The notes under the pieces: model-generated
The model's database searches: none
What the model was told of the DNA's origin: nothing
Seen by the model: the letters and a program-made list of their open reading frames with translations, nothing else
Made by a program: the position numbers and the translations under genes
NCBI RefSeq assembly: GCF_000982955.1
Contig: NZ_KQ058870.1
Coordinates: 1 to 64,000, forward strand
Length of the DNA stretch: 64,000 nt
Direction of reading: 5' to 3'
Source: Micromonospora sp. HK10
Lineage (GTDB): Bacteria; Actinomycetota; Actinomycetes; Mycobacteriales; Micromonosporaceae
In this document: in pieces, positions 7,004 to 14,900 of the stretch
Layout: the number at the start of each line of letters is the position of its first letter
How positions within the stretch are numbered: the first letter of the stretch is position 1

Positions 7004-9295
7004 TCAGCCGGCCCGCCCGCCGACCCGGTGCAGCAGCAACTCCTGCAGGTCGGCCAGGGGCGCCTCGTCGGTCCCGGTACGCCGCTGCCAGGTGCCGTCG
7101 CCGGCCAGCTCGAAGGCGTCCACGTCCGGGCTGAACGCGGCGGTCAGCACCTGGTCCAGCTCGGCCCGGGCCACCGGGTCGCTGACCTGCACCAGCGCCT
7201 CCACCCGGCGATCCAGGTTGCGGTGCATCAGGTCCGCCGAACCCATCCAGAACTCGGCGTCGCCGTCGTTGCCGAACCGGAAGACCCGGGAGTGCTCCAG
7301 GAACCGGCCGAGGATCGAGCGCACCCGGATGTTCTCCGACAGCCCCGGCACCCCGGGCCGCAGCGTGCACATGCCCCGGATCAGCAGGTCGACGTGGACG
7401 CCGGCCCGGGACGCCCGGTAGAGCGCGTCGGTGATCTCCTCGTCGACGAGCGCGTTCACCTTGAACTGCACCAGCCCCGGCATGCCGAGCCGGACCTGCT
7501 CGATCTCCCGCTCGATCCGTTCGATCAGGCCGCTGCGGATGCCCTGCGGGGCCACCAGCAACCGCCGGTACGCGGTCTGCCGGCTGTAGCCGGTGAGCAC
7601 GTTGAACAGGTCGGTCAGGTCGGCGCCGATCTCCGGGTCGGCGGTGAGCATGCCGAAGTCCTCGTAGAGCCGGGCCGTCTTCGGGTGGTAGTTGCCGGTG
7701 CCGATGTGGCAGTAGCGGCGGATCTGGTTGCCCTCCTGCCGGACCACCAGCGCGGTCTTGCAGTGCGTCTTGAGCCCCACCAGCCCGTACACCACGTGGC
7801 AGCCGGCGCGTTCCAGGGTGCGGGCCCAGCCGATGTTGGCCACCTCGTCGAAGCGCGCCTTCAGCTCCACCAGCACCACCACCTGCTTGCCGGCGGCGGC
7901 CGCGTCGACCAGCGCGTCCACGATGGGGGAGTCGCCGCTGGTGCGGTAGAGGGTCTGCTTGATGGCCAGCACGTTCGGGTCGGCGGCGGCCTGCTCGACG
8001 AAGCGCTGCACGCTGGTCGCGAACGAGTGGTACGGGTGGTGCACCAGCACGTCCCCGTCGCGCAGGGTGGCGAAGACGCTGCGCGGCACCTCCCCCTCGG
8101 CCAGCCGGGGATGGGTGGCCGGCACGAACGGCGGGTCCTTGAGGTCGGGCCGGTCCGCCTCGCCGTACACCTGCCACAGCGCCGACAGGTCGAGCAGGCC
8201 GCGTACCCGCAGCACGTCCTGGCTGTCCATGTCGAGCTCGCGGACCAGCAGCTCCAGCACGTGGTCGGAGATGGAGGCGGCCACCTCCAGCCGGACCGGC
8301 GGGCCGAACCGGCGCCGGGCCAGCTCCCGCTCCAGGGCCTGGAGCAGGTCCTCGTCGCGGTCCTCGTCCACCTCGACCTCGGCGTTGCGGGTGACCCGGA
8401 ACAGGTGGCACTCCACCACCTGCATGCCGGAGAAGAGCTGCCCGAGGTGCACCGAGATGAGGTCCTCGACGGGCAGGAACCGCACCCCCGGCTGATCGCG
8501 GGCCACCCGGACGAACCGGGGCACGTTGTTCGGCACCTTCACCCGGGCGAACAGCTCCGAGCCGCCGTCCGGGTCGCGCACCGAGACGGCCAGGTTCAGC
8601 GACCGGCCGGAGATGTACGGGAACGGGTGCGCCGGATCCACCGCGAGCGGGGTGAGCACCGGGAAGATGTGCTCCCGGAACCAGGTGCGCAGCCGCTCCC
8701 GCTCGGCGTCGTCCAGGTCGCTCCAGCGCAGGATCCGGATGTCCTCGGCGGCCAGCTTGGGCAGCACGTCGTCGACGAAGCAGGCGGCGTGCCGGGCGAC
8801 CAGGTCGGCGCTCTTCTCCGCGATCAGCTCCAGCTGGGTGCGCAGCGGCATCCGGTCGCCGCCGCGGACCGGCAGCCCGGCGGAGAGGCGGCGCTTCAGC
8901 CCGGCCACCCGGACCATGTAGAACTCGTCCAGGTTGCTGGCGAAGATGGCCAGGAACTTCGCCCGCTCCAGCAGCGGCGTGCGCGGGTCCTCGGCGAGCG
9001 CCAGCACCCGGGCGTTGAAGTCGAGCCAGGACAGCTCCCGGTTGAGGAACCGGTCCTCCGGCAGCGGCGACGCGGCCGGCGGGCCGGCGTCCGGGCCCGG
9101 CCCCTCGACCGGGTCCAGTGCCTCCTCCAAGCCGGCCGAGGCGGGGGCGCCCGGCTCGCCGGAGACGCTCTCCTCGGGCGGACGGAGCCCCTGGAAGCGG
9201 CCGTCGGCGCTGCGGGATCGGGCGCCGTTGCGGGGCGCGGTCGGCTCGAGGGCGGGCGGCGGGCTGTCGGCGTGCTCGCGAGGGGTGCTCACCAC
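7004..9295 (-). CDS. ppk: Polyphosphate kinase 1
   Basis: PPK1, 763 residues, makes long-chain polyphosphate reversibly from ATP. The first ~75 residues are an Ala/Pro-rich extension typical of actinomycetes. The PPK1 core starts at RFLNRELSWLDFNARVLALAED and contains both histidine motifs, RRYCHIGTGNYHPKT and GRFLEHSRVF. It sits 39 bp upstream of mutT1 on the same strand and downstream of cofC, so these genes may be co-transcribed in part. The start is one of two consecutive GTG codons at 9295 and 9292. Confidence 0.97.
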   Translation of the reverse strand: MVSTPREHADSPPPALEPTAPRNGARSRSADGRFQGLRPPEESVSGEPGAPASAGLEEALDPVEGPGPDAGPPAASPLPEDRFLNRELSWLDFNARVLALAEDPRTPLLERAKFLAIFASNLDEFYMVRVAGLKRRLSAGLPVRGGDRMPLRTQLELIAEKSADLVARHAACFVDDVLPKLAAEDIRILRWSDLDDAERERLRTWFREHIFPVLTPLAVDPAHPFPYISGRSLNLAVSVRDPDGGSELFARVKVPNNVPRFVRVARDQPGVRFLPVEDLISVHLGQLFSGMQVVECHLFRVTRNAEVEVDEDRDEDLLQALERELARRRFGPPVRLEVAASISDHVLELLVRELDMDSQDVLRVRGLLDLSALWQVYGEADRPDLKDPPFVPATHPRLAEGEVPRSVFATLRDGDVLVHHPYHSFATSVQRFVEQAAADPNVLAIKQTLYRTSGDSPIVDALVDAAAAGKQVVVLVELKARFDEVANIGWARTLERAGCHVVYGLVGLKTHCKTALVVRQEGNQIRRYCHIGTGNYHPKTARLYEDFGMLTADPEIGADLTDLFNVLTGYSRQTAYRRLLVAPQGIRSGLIERIEREIEQVRLGMPGLVQFKVNALVDEEITDALYRASRAGVHVDLLIRGMCTLRPGVPGLSENIRVRSILGRFLEHSRVFRFGNDGDAEFWMGSADLMHRNLDRRVEALVQVSDPVARAELDQVLTAAFSPDVDAFELAGDGTWQRRTGTDEAPLADLQELLLHRVGGRAG

Positions 9296-9346
9296 CCCAT
9301 GATTCCCCGCCGAGGGTGAACGGAAAATGAACTCCGGGCAGGTTGT

Positions 9347-9544
9347 TCAGGCCATCGTCGGCAAGGTCACCCGGACGACCTCGCCGGCGGCGTCCCGCTC
9401 GATGCGGACCCGCTGGCCGAGCCGGAGCAGCCGCAGCCCGGAGGCGTCGAACGCACGGGCCGGGAAGGGCAGCTCGGTGCCGTCGTCGAGGAGCAGCACG
9501 CCGCTGCGGGTGGACGGGTCGTAGGTGGCCACCGTGCCCTGCAT
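9347..9544 (-). CDS. Possible stand-alone cold-shock-like protein nested in cofC frame
   Basis: An internal ATG at 9544 has TACGGT (9551-9556, minus strand) exactly 6 nt upstream, the same leaderless arrangement seen at mutT1. It would give a 65-residue OB-fold protein with the GTV-D--GVL-LDDG-ELPF pattern of cold-shock domains but without the aromatic RNP motifs. CofC homologues normally end just before this point. The product could be made alone, as part of the CofC fusion, or both. Confidence 0.4.
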   Translation of the reverse strand: MQGTVATYDPSTRSGVLLLDDGTELPFPARAFDASGLRLLRLGQRVRIERDAAGEVVRVTLPTMA

Positions 9545-10207
9545 GCCAGCACCGTACCCGAGCCGGCCGGCCGGGGTGGCGGCGAGCAGCGCGGCGGTGC
9601 GCGGACCCGGACCGAGCCGGGCCGCCGCGGCCAGGTCGGCGGCGGTGTCCACGTCGCGGCGCAGGGTGGGCCAGTCGCCGGAGAGCGGTCGGGCCCCGCT
9701 GGCCGCGTGCGCCGCCGCCGAGCCGACCCCGAAGCGGGGATCCAGCGGCACCCCGGCCGGCGCGGCGAGCAGCACGGTGCCGCTGCCCGGGGTGTCCGCC
9801 ACGAACCCGCGTACCCCCGGCGGGCCGGTGGTCACGGCCCGCAGCGCCGCGGCCAGCTCCGCCGGGCGCAGCGCCGGCAGGTCGGCGGTGAGGCCGGCGA
9901 CCGCGGCGTGCGGGCCGGCGGCCGCCGCGCCGTGCCGGAACGCCGCGTTCAGCCCGGCCGCCGGATCCGGCACGACCCGCGCGCCGGCCGCGCCGACCGC
10001 CGCGGCCACCCGGGGGTCCGCGGTGACCACCAGGACCTCGGCCACCGCCGGGCAGGCCCGCACCGCGCGGACCGTGTCGGCCGCCAGGGCCAGCGCCAGC
10101 TCCTCGTGGGGTACGCCGGGCAGCGCGCCCCGCAGACGGCTCTTCGCCGCCCCGAGATGCTTCACCGGCACCACCACGGTCCAGCTCGGCTCAGGCACGC
10201 CGACCAT
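9347..10207 (-). CDS. cofC: 2-phospho-L-lactate guanylyltransferase-type CofC/FbiD with cold-shock-like tail
   Basis: Residues 1 to about 210 are a CofC/FbiD nucleotidyltransferase (WTVVVPVKHLGAAKSRL, LTADLPALRP, RFGVGSAAAH), which activates phospholactate or phosphoenolpyruvate with GTP for coenzyme F420 synthesis. Mycobacterial FbiD also lies beside ppk. Here the frame continues without a stop into 65 residues (222-286) resembling a cold-shock OB fold (MQGTVATYDPS...GVLLLDDGTELPF). Whether this is a true fusion or a nested gene is discussed separately. ATG at 10207 begins MVGVPEPSWTV; no clear Shine-Dalgarno sequence was seen. Confidence 0.88.
   Translation of the reverse strand: MVGVPEPSWTVVVPVKHLGAAKSRLRGALPGVPHEELALALAADTVRAVRACPAVAEVLVVTADPRVAAAVGAAGARVVPDPAAGLNAAFRHGAAAAGPHAAVAGLTADLPALRPAELAAALRAVTTGPPGVRGFVADTPGSGTVLLAAPAGVPLDPRFGVGSAAAHAASGARPLSGDWPTLRRDVDTAADLAAAARLGPGPRTAALLAATPAGRLGYGAGMQGTVATYDPSTRSGVLLLDDGTELPFPARAFDASGLRLLRLGQRVRIERDAAGEVVRVTLPTMA
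9551..9556 (-). promoter_or_regulatory. Internal leaderless -10 (TACGGT)
   Basis: The -10-like hexamer lies inside the cofC linker, 6 nt before the ATG of the cold-shock-like segment. Confidence 0.4.
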
Positions 10208-10315
10208 CCTGCCAGCCGGGTCACGGGACCCCTCACTGGCCGGACCGAGGGCGAGCAGGCATGATTTCCGTCGCGGGCGTGGGTGCGCGGCTCGGGGCAT
10301 GGGGAGGAGACGCAG

Positions 10316-11041
10316 GTGGCGCGGCGGAAGGTGGGGTTCTGGCCACGGTTAGCCGTGGTGCTGGTCAAGCCGGTGTTGACGGTCTGGACGCGGCGCACCT
10401 GGCGGGGCATGGAACACCTCGGCGGGGACGGCGGGATCATCATCGTGCCCAACCACATCTCGCACGCCGACCCGCTGGTCGCCGCGCACTTCATCTACGA
10501 CTCCGGGCGCTGGCCGCAGTTCCTCGGCAAGGCCAGCGTGTTCAAGGTCCCGGTGATCGGCTGGATCCTGCACCGGTGCCGGCAGATCCCGGTGGAGCGC
10601 GGCAGCGTCGAGGCGGTCAAGTCGCTGGACAAGCTGATCGCCGCGCTGCACGAGGGCGGCGCCGTGGTGATCTACCCGGAGGGGACGACCACCCGCGAAC
10701 CGGACCTGTGGCCGATGAAGGGCAAGACCGGGGCCGCCCGGCTGGCCCTGGCCACCGGCGCGCCGGTCATCCCCGTCGTGATGGTGGGGCCGGAGCGGAT
10801 GTTCGACCCGCGGACCGCCCGGTTCGGGCTGCGCCCGCGTACGCCGGTGACGGTGGTCGCCGGGCCGCCGGTGGACCTGAGCCGCTGGGCGGGGACCCCG
10901 CCGTCCCGGGCCGTGCTGGAGGAGATGACCGACACGATCATGCTGCGGTTGCGGGACATGGTCGCCGAGATCCGTGGCGGCACGCCACCGCCGCTCTGGG
11001 CGCGCCCGGCCCGCACCCGTACGCCCGGGGTGACCGAGTGA
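10316..11041 (+). CDS. 1-acyl-sn-glycerol-3-phosphate acyltransferase (PlsC family)
   Basis: A 241-residue lysophospholipid acyltransferase. The catalytic HX4D block reads NHISHADPL and the substrate block reads YPEGTTT. It should transfer an acyl chain to lysophosphatidic acid at the membrane, and a hydrophobic N-terminal segment (WPRLAVVLVKPVLTVW) supports membrane association. GTG at 10316 is chosen because GGGGAGGAG lies 6 nt upstream; the longer frame from GTG 10283 contains this Shine-Dalgarno sequence. It overlaps gpsA by 4 bp (GTGA), pairing two steps of phospholipid precursor synthesis. Confidence 0.92.
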   Translation: MARRKVGFWPRLAVVLVKPVLTVWTRRTWRGMEHLGGDGGIIIVPNHISHADPLVAAHFIYDSGRWPQFLGKASVFKVPVIGWILHRCRQIPVERGSVEAVKSLDKLIAALHEGGAVVIYPEGTTTREPDLWPMKGKTGAARLALATGAPVIPVVMVGPERMFDPRTARFGLRPRTPVTVVAGPPVDLSRWAGTPPSRAVLEEMTDTIMLRLRDMVAEIRGGTPPPLWARPARTRTPGVTE

Positions 11042-12045
11042 GCGGCCACGTGGCCGTGCTCGGGGCCGGCTCGTGGGGTACCGCGTTCGCCAAGATCCTG
11101 GCCGACGCCGGCCGGGACGTGACGATCCTGGCCCGCCGCCCCTCGGTGGCCGAGGCGATCCGGACCGGGCGCCACAACCCGGACTACCTGCCGGACGTTC
11201 GGCTGCCGGACCGGGTCACCGCGACCGGGGACGCCGAGGAGGCGATCGCCGGGGCCGAGGTGGTGGTGCTCTCCGTCCCGTCGCAGACGCTGCGCGGCAA
11301 CCTCGCCGACTGGACCCCGTACCTGGCCGCCGACGCCACGCTGGTCTCTCTGATGAAGGGCATCGAGCTGGGCACCACCAAACGGATGAGCCAGGTGATC
11401 ATGGAGACTGCCGGGGTGCCCGCCGACCGGGTGGTGGTGGTCTCCGGCCCCAACCTGGCCCCCGAGATCGCCGCCGAGCAGCCGGCCGCGACCGTGGTGG
11501 CCGGCACCGACAGCCGCCGCACCGCGCTGGTGCAGACCTCGATCCGCACCCCGTACTTCCGCCCGTACACCAACGACGACGTGATCGGCTGCGAACTGGG
11601 CGGCGCGGTGAAGAACGTGATCGCGCTGGCGTACGGCATCGCCACGGCGATGGGCTTCGGCGACAACACCCGGGCCATGCTGATGACCCGGGGCCTGGCC
11701 GAGACCGCCCGGCTCGGCGTGGCGCTCGGCGCCGACCCGATCACCTTCGCCGGCCTGGCCGGCATGGGCGACCTGGTCGCCTCCTGCTCCTCCCCGCTGG
11801 CCCGCAACCGCACCTTCGGCGAGCACCTGGGCCGCGGGGAGAGCCTGGAGCAGGCCCAGACGGCCACCCGGCAGACCGCCGAGGGCGTGAAGAGCTGCCT
11901 GGCGATCCGGGACCTGGCCCGGGCGCACGGGGTGGAGATGCCCATTACCGAACAGATCGAGCGGATCTGCCATGAGGGGATGGACCCGCGGCTGGCCGTG
12001 GACGCCCTGATGAGCCGGACCGCGAAGCCCGAGTCGTACGAGTGA
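11038..12045 (+). CDS. gpsA: Glycerol-3-phosphate dehydrogenase [NAD(P)+]
   Basis: GpsA, 335 residues, reduces dihydroxyacetone phosphate to sn-glycerol-3-phosphate for phospholipids. The Rossmann motif GAGSWGTAFA is at the N terminus. The catalytic region KNVIALAYGIATAMGFGDNTRAM and the signature GMGDLVASC are present. Its GTG start overlaps the acyltransferase stop (GTGA), implying translational coupling. Downstream, the PLP enzyme starts 7 bp after its stop. Confidence 0.97.
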   Translation: MSGHVAVLGAGSWGTAFAKILADAGRDVTILARRPSVAEAIRTGRHNPDYLPDVRLPDRVTATGDAEEAIAGAEVVVLSVPSQTLRGNLADWTPYLAADATLVSLMKGIELGTTKRMSQVIMETAGVPADRVVVVSGPNLAPEIAAEQPAATVVAGTDSRRTALVQTSIRTPYFRPYTNDDVIGCELGGAVKNVIALAYGIATAMGFGDNTRAMLMTRGLAETARLGVALGADPITFAGLAGMGDLVASCSSPLARNRTFGEHLGRGESLEQAQTATRQTAEGVKSCLAIRDLARAHGVEMPITEQIERICHEGMDPRLAVDALMSRTAKPESYE

Positions 12046-12052
12046 GGTGGCG

Positions 12053-13168
12053 ATGAGCCAGTGGGGTGACGGCACCCGTAGCGCACACGCCGGGCTGCCA
12101 CCGGCGCAACCCGGGCAGCCCTTCCTGCCAGGGCCGGTGTTCGCCGCGCCCTACCACCTCGACCCGCGGCAGGGGCCGGGGGCCGCCCCCAACGGGTACG
12201 GCCGGCCGGACAACCCGACCCGGCGGCTGCTCGAGGCGGCCATCGGGGAGTTGGAGGGCGGCGACTGCCGGGTCTTCGCCAGCGGGCAGGCGGCCATCAC
12301 GGCGTTGCTGCTGGCGGTGCTGCGCCCCGGCGACACCGTGCTGCTCCCCGCCGACGGCTACTACCCGGTGCGCGCCTTCGCCACCGAGACCCTGAAGGGC
12401 TTCGGGGTACACGTCACCTTCGTGCCGACCGCCGGGCCGTACCCGTCGTTCGACGGGGTCCGGCTGGTGCTGCTGGAGACCCCGTCGAACCCCGGCCTGG
12501 ACGTGGCCGACGTGCCGGCGCTGGCCGCCGCGGCGCACGCCGCCGGGGCGCTCGTCGCGGTGGACAACACCACCGCCACCCCACTGGGGCAACGTCCGCT
12601 GGACCTCGGCGCGGACGCGGTGGTCGCCTCCGGCACCAAGGCCCTCACCGGCCACTCCGACCTGCTGCTCGGCTACGTGGCGACCCGCGCCGCCGGGCTG
12701 CTCGATCCGGTCACCTCGTGGCGGACCATGACCGGTGGGGTGCCCGGTGCGTTCGACTGCTGGCTGGCGCACCGCTCGCTGGCCACCGTGGACCTGCGGC
12801 TGGCCCGGCAGACCGCCAACGCCGAGGCGGTCGCCCGGCTGCTCGCCGGCCGGCCCGACGTCACCGGGGTGCGCTGGCCGGGGCTGCCCGACGACCCTTC
12901 GTACCCGGTCGCCGCGGCGCAGATGCGCCGGCTGCCCGGGGTGCTCGGATTCGACCTGGGCGACCCGGACCGGGTGGCCCGGTTCCTCGACGCGTCCCGC
13001 CTGGTCGCCGCCGCCACCTCGTTCGGCGGGCTGCACACCAGCGCGGACCGGCGGGCCCAGTGGGGCGACGACACCACGCCCGGCTTCGTCCGGCTCTCCT
13101 GCGGCATCGAGGATCCGGCCGACCTGGTGGCCGACATGACCGCCGCCCTGGACGCCAGCGCGGCCTGA
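12053..13168 (+). CDS. Cys/Met-metabolism PLP-dependent enzyme (cystathionine gamma-lyase/synthase type)
   Basis: A 371-residue fold-type I PLP enzyme of the trans-sulfuration family. The Schiff-base lysine is Lys196 in SGTKALTGHSD, and the aspartate contacting the PLP nitrogen is in VAVDNTTATPL. Substrate (cystathionine, homoserine ester or methionine) cannot be assigned from sequence. ATG at 12053 is preferred over GTG at 12047 because GAGG sits 5 nt upstream. It appears to be the last gene of the acyltransferase-gpsA operon. Confidence 0.88.
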   Translation: MSQWGDGTRSAHAGLPPAQPGQPFLPGPVFAAPYHLDPRQGPGAAPNGYGRPDNPTRRLLEAAIGELEGGDCRVFASGQAAITALLLAVLRPGDTVLLPADGYYPVRAFATETLKGFGVHVTFVPTAGPYPSFDGVRLVLLETPSNPGLDVADVPALAAAAHAAGALVAVDNTTATPLGQRPLDLGADAVVASGTKALTGHSDLLLGYVATRAAGLLDPVTSWRTMTGGVPGAFDCWLAHRSLATVDLRLARQTANAEAVARLLAGRPDVTGVRWPGLPDDPSYPVAAAQMRRLPGVLGFDLGDPDRVARFLDASRLVAAATSFGGLHTSADRRAQWGDDTTPGFVRLSCGIEDPADLVADMTAALDASAA

Positions 13169-13244
13169 CGCCGGGCGCCGGGTTGCCCGGGGTGGCGGTG
13201 GTGGGTCGTGCCGGGTTGCCCGGGGTGGGCGGCACCGGCTCCGC

Positions 13245-13250
13245 TAAGGT
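13245..13250 (+). promoter_or_regulatory. Leaderless -10 (TAAGGT) of the PrmC-like leader
   Basis: TAAGGT lies 7 nt before GTG 13258, so transcription should start at or next to that GTG and produce an upstream ORF with no 5' untranslated region. Confidence 0.6.
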
Positions 13251-13257
13251 GACGGGC

Positions 13258-13296
13258 GTGCCGCGGCCCGCGCGGGCCCCCGACCGGAGGAGGTGA
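13258..13296 (+). CDS. Leaderless 12-codon upstream ORF 1
   Basis: Reads MPRPARAPDRRR then TGA. The peptide is entirely Pro/Arg/Ala/Asp, rich in slow-decoding Pro-Arg combinations. Its final Arg codons contain a GGAGG sequence and its stop overlaps the next start (GTGA, 13293-13296). It has the look of a regulatory leader peptide; translation is inferred from the promoter spacing. Confidence 0.5.
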   Translation: MPRPARAPDRRR

Positions 13297-13355
13297 GACC
13301 GATCCACCAGACCAGGACCGGCGCTCCCTCCGAGTCCGCGTCGCCGCGGGAGTAG
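13293..13355 (+). CDS. 20-codon upstream ORF 2, stop codon in hairpin loop
   Basis: Starts with a GTG overlapping the stop of upstream ORF 1 and encodes 20 residues beginning MRPIHQTRTG and ending PRE. Its second half forms the ascending arms of a large hairpin, and its TAG stop (13353-13355) falls at the end of the apical loop. A ribosome reaching the stop codon would unwind the whole structure. Confidence 0.5.
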   Translation: MRPIHQTRTGAPSESASPRE

Positions 13356-13374
13356 GCGACGCTCGGGAGCGCCG
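13319..13374 (+). promoter_or_regulatory. Two-stem RNA hairpin in the PrmC-like leader
   Basis: The outer stem is 10 bp (CGGCGCTCCC 13319-13328 with 13365-13374) and the inner stem 8 bp (GCGTCGCC 13338-13345 with 13355-13362). An asymmetric internal loop separates them and a 9-nt loop caps them. The hairpin ends 25 nt before the methyltransferase ATG. It has no T-run, so translational control or RNA stability is likelier than simple termination. Confidence 0.6.
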
Positions 13375-13399
13375 ACCAGCGCTTCCGAAAGGCAATCCG

Positions 13400-14188
13400 A
13401 TGGCAACGCCCTCCCTCGACCGTCCCGCCCTCGTCCAGCGGCTGCGCGCCGCCGGCTGCGTCTACGCCGAAGACGAGGCGGAGCTGCTGATCGCCGCCGC
13501 CGGCGGCTCGGCCACGGCCCTCAGCGACATGGTGGACAGCCGGGTCGCCGGCCGGCCCCTCGAACACCTGCTCGGCTGGGCCGAGTTCTGCGGCCTCCGG
13601 GTCGCCGTCACCCCCGGCGTCTTCGTCCCCCGGGGACGTACCGCCCTGCTGGTCGACGCCGCCGTGGCGGTGGCCGGGCCGGCCCCGGCCGTGCTCGACC
13701 TCTGCTGCGGGTCCGGCGCCGTCGCGCTGGTGCTGCACGGCCGGCTCGCCCCGCGGTGGCTGGCCGCCGCCGACATCGAGCCGGCCGCGGTGGCCTGCGC
13801 CCGGCGGAACCTCGACCCGCTGGGCGTGCCCGTCTACCAGGGCGACCTGTTCGCGCCGCTGCCGGCTCGGTGGCGGGGCCGGCTCGACCTGGTGGTGGCG
13901 AACGCCCCGTACGTGCCCACCGCCGCGGTCGCGCTGCTCCCGCCCGAGGCCCGGCTGCACGAGGCGCCGGTGGCGCTGGACGGCGGGGCCGACGGGCTGG
14001 CGGTGCTGCGCCGGGTGGCGGCCGGCGCGGCCGAGTGGCTGGTCCCCGGCGGGCACCTGATCGTGGAGGCCAGCGCCCGGCAGGTGGCGGCGCTCTGCGA
14101 CGCGCTGGCCGGCGTCGGCCTGGTCCCGACGGTGGTACGGGACGACGACCGGGAGGCGACCGCGGTCACCGCCCGCCGCCCAGGCTGA
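13400..14188 (+). CDS. PrmC-related protein (glutamine-N5) methyltransferase
   Basis: A 262-residue SAM-dependent methyltransferase. The N-terminal helical part resembles the release-factor-binding domain of PrmC/HemK. The SAM loop is VLDLCCGSGAVAL, and the catalytic NPPY motif appears as NAPY (residues about 171-174). This matches the PrmC-related family whose substrate is unknown; PrmC itself methylates the GGQ glutamine of release factors. The ATG at 13400 is preceded by GAAAGG (13387-13392). It is preceded by two overlapping upstream ORFs and a hairpin, suggesting attenuation. Confidence 0.85.
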   Translation: MATPSLDRPALVQRLRAAGCVYAEDEAELLIAAAGGSATALSDMVDSRVAGRPLEHLLGWAEFCGLRVAVTPGVFVPRGRTALLVDAAVAVAGPAPAVLDLCCGSGAVALVLHGRLAPRWLAAADIEPAAVACARRNLDPLGVPVYQGDLFAPLPARWRGRLDLVVANAPYVPTAAVALLPPEARLHEAPVALDGGADGLAVLRRVAAGAAEWLVPGGHLIVEASARQVAALCDALAGVGLVPTVVRDDDREATAVTARRPG

Positions 14189-14199
14189 GCCCGCCCCGC

Positions 14200-14470
14200 C
14201 CCGGCCGCGCCTGGTCCGTGGCTGGCCTCGCCCGCGCCTAATCTGTGGCTCGCCTGGTCCGCGCCGCGCCTCGCCAGCGCTGGTCTGTGGCTCGCCAGGT
14301 CCGCGCCGCGCCTCGCCCACGCCTGGTCCGCGGCGCGCCTCGCCCGCGCCTGGTCCGCGCCGCGCCTCGCCCGCGCCTGGTCCGCGCCGCGCCTGGTCGC
14401 GCCTGGTCTGCGGCGCGCCTCGCCCGCGCCTGGTCCGCACCGCGCTTGGTCCGCGCCGCGCCTCGGCGTC
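14200..14470. repeat. Degenerate ~27-bp tandem array
   Basis: Roughly ten imperfect copies built from CGCCTGGTCCGCG and CCGCGCCTCGCCC. Because the period is a multiple of three, long spurious frames are open on both strands. Confidence 0.8.
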
Positions 14471-14496
14471 GCCCACCGACGGATGAGTCCCTCATC

Positions 14497-14542
14497 AGCG
14501 ATATGCCGCTGCGGCATCTTTATGCCGCAGCGGCATATCGCT
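14497..14542. repeat. Perfect 21-bp inverted repeat made of two palindromes
   Basis: Two perfect 21-nt arms (14497-14517 and 14522-14542) are separated by CTTT. Each arm itself contains a palindrome (ATGCCGCTGCGGCAT and its complement), so either two small or one large cruciform could form. It lies alone between two repeat arrays, AT-richer than its flanks. It could be a terminator, protein-binding site or miniature mobile element. Confidence 0.85.
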
Positions 14543-14599
14543 CATCTGTGAGGTGTCTTCCCGGCCACGACCCGCCGGGGCCGGGACATGCGGGCAGCA

Positions 14600-14725
14600 C
14601 AGACGTAGCCCCCGGGCCCCCGGGCCCCGGGCCCCCGGGCCCCCGGGCCTCCGGGCCACCGGGTCCCCGGGCCCCGGGCCTCCGGGCCCCGGGCCTCCGG
14701 GCCCCGGGCCTCCGGGCCACCGGCC
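14600..14725. repeat. CCCCGGGCCTCCGGG-type low-complexity array
   Basis: Near-pure C/G tract of ~15-bp units (CCGGGCCCCGGGCCT). With the previous two elements and 14726-14865 (GGGCGAGGG repeats) it fills the 700-bp gap between the PrmC-like and ROK genes; no coding potential is credible here. Confidence 0.8.
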
Positions 14726-14865
14726 ACCGGGCGCTGGGCGAGGGCTGAGGTCGCTGGGCGAGGGGGCGGCCACCGGGCGAGGGCGGAGATCGTCGGGTGA
14801 GGGCCGGTGGCCGGTGGCGGGTGGCGGGTGGGCTGCGAAGCATGGCGGGCCGGTGTCCACCGAAC

Positions 14866-14871
14866 TAGCCT
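14866..14871 (+). promoter_or_regulatory. -10 (TAGCCT) of the ROK gene
   Basis: TAGCCT predicts a transcription start near 14878, 10 nt before a GGAGG Shine-Dalgarno sequence at 14888-14892. Confidence 0.45.
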
Positions 14872-14900
14872 CAGGTCAGGCTCGGCGGGAGGGGGTGGCC

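Noticed and set aside
14238..14517. Arg/Ala/Asp repeat 'proteins' in the 14.2-14.5 kb array
   Set aside because: The period of 27 bp leaves all frames open; no start signals or non-repetitive sequence.
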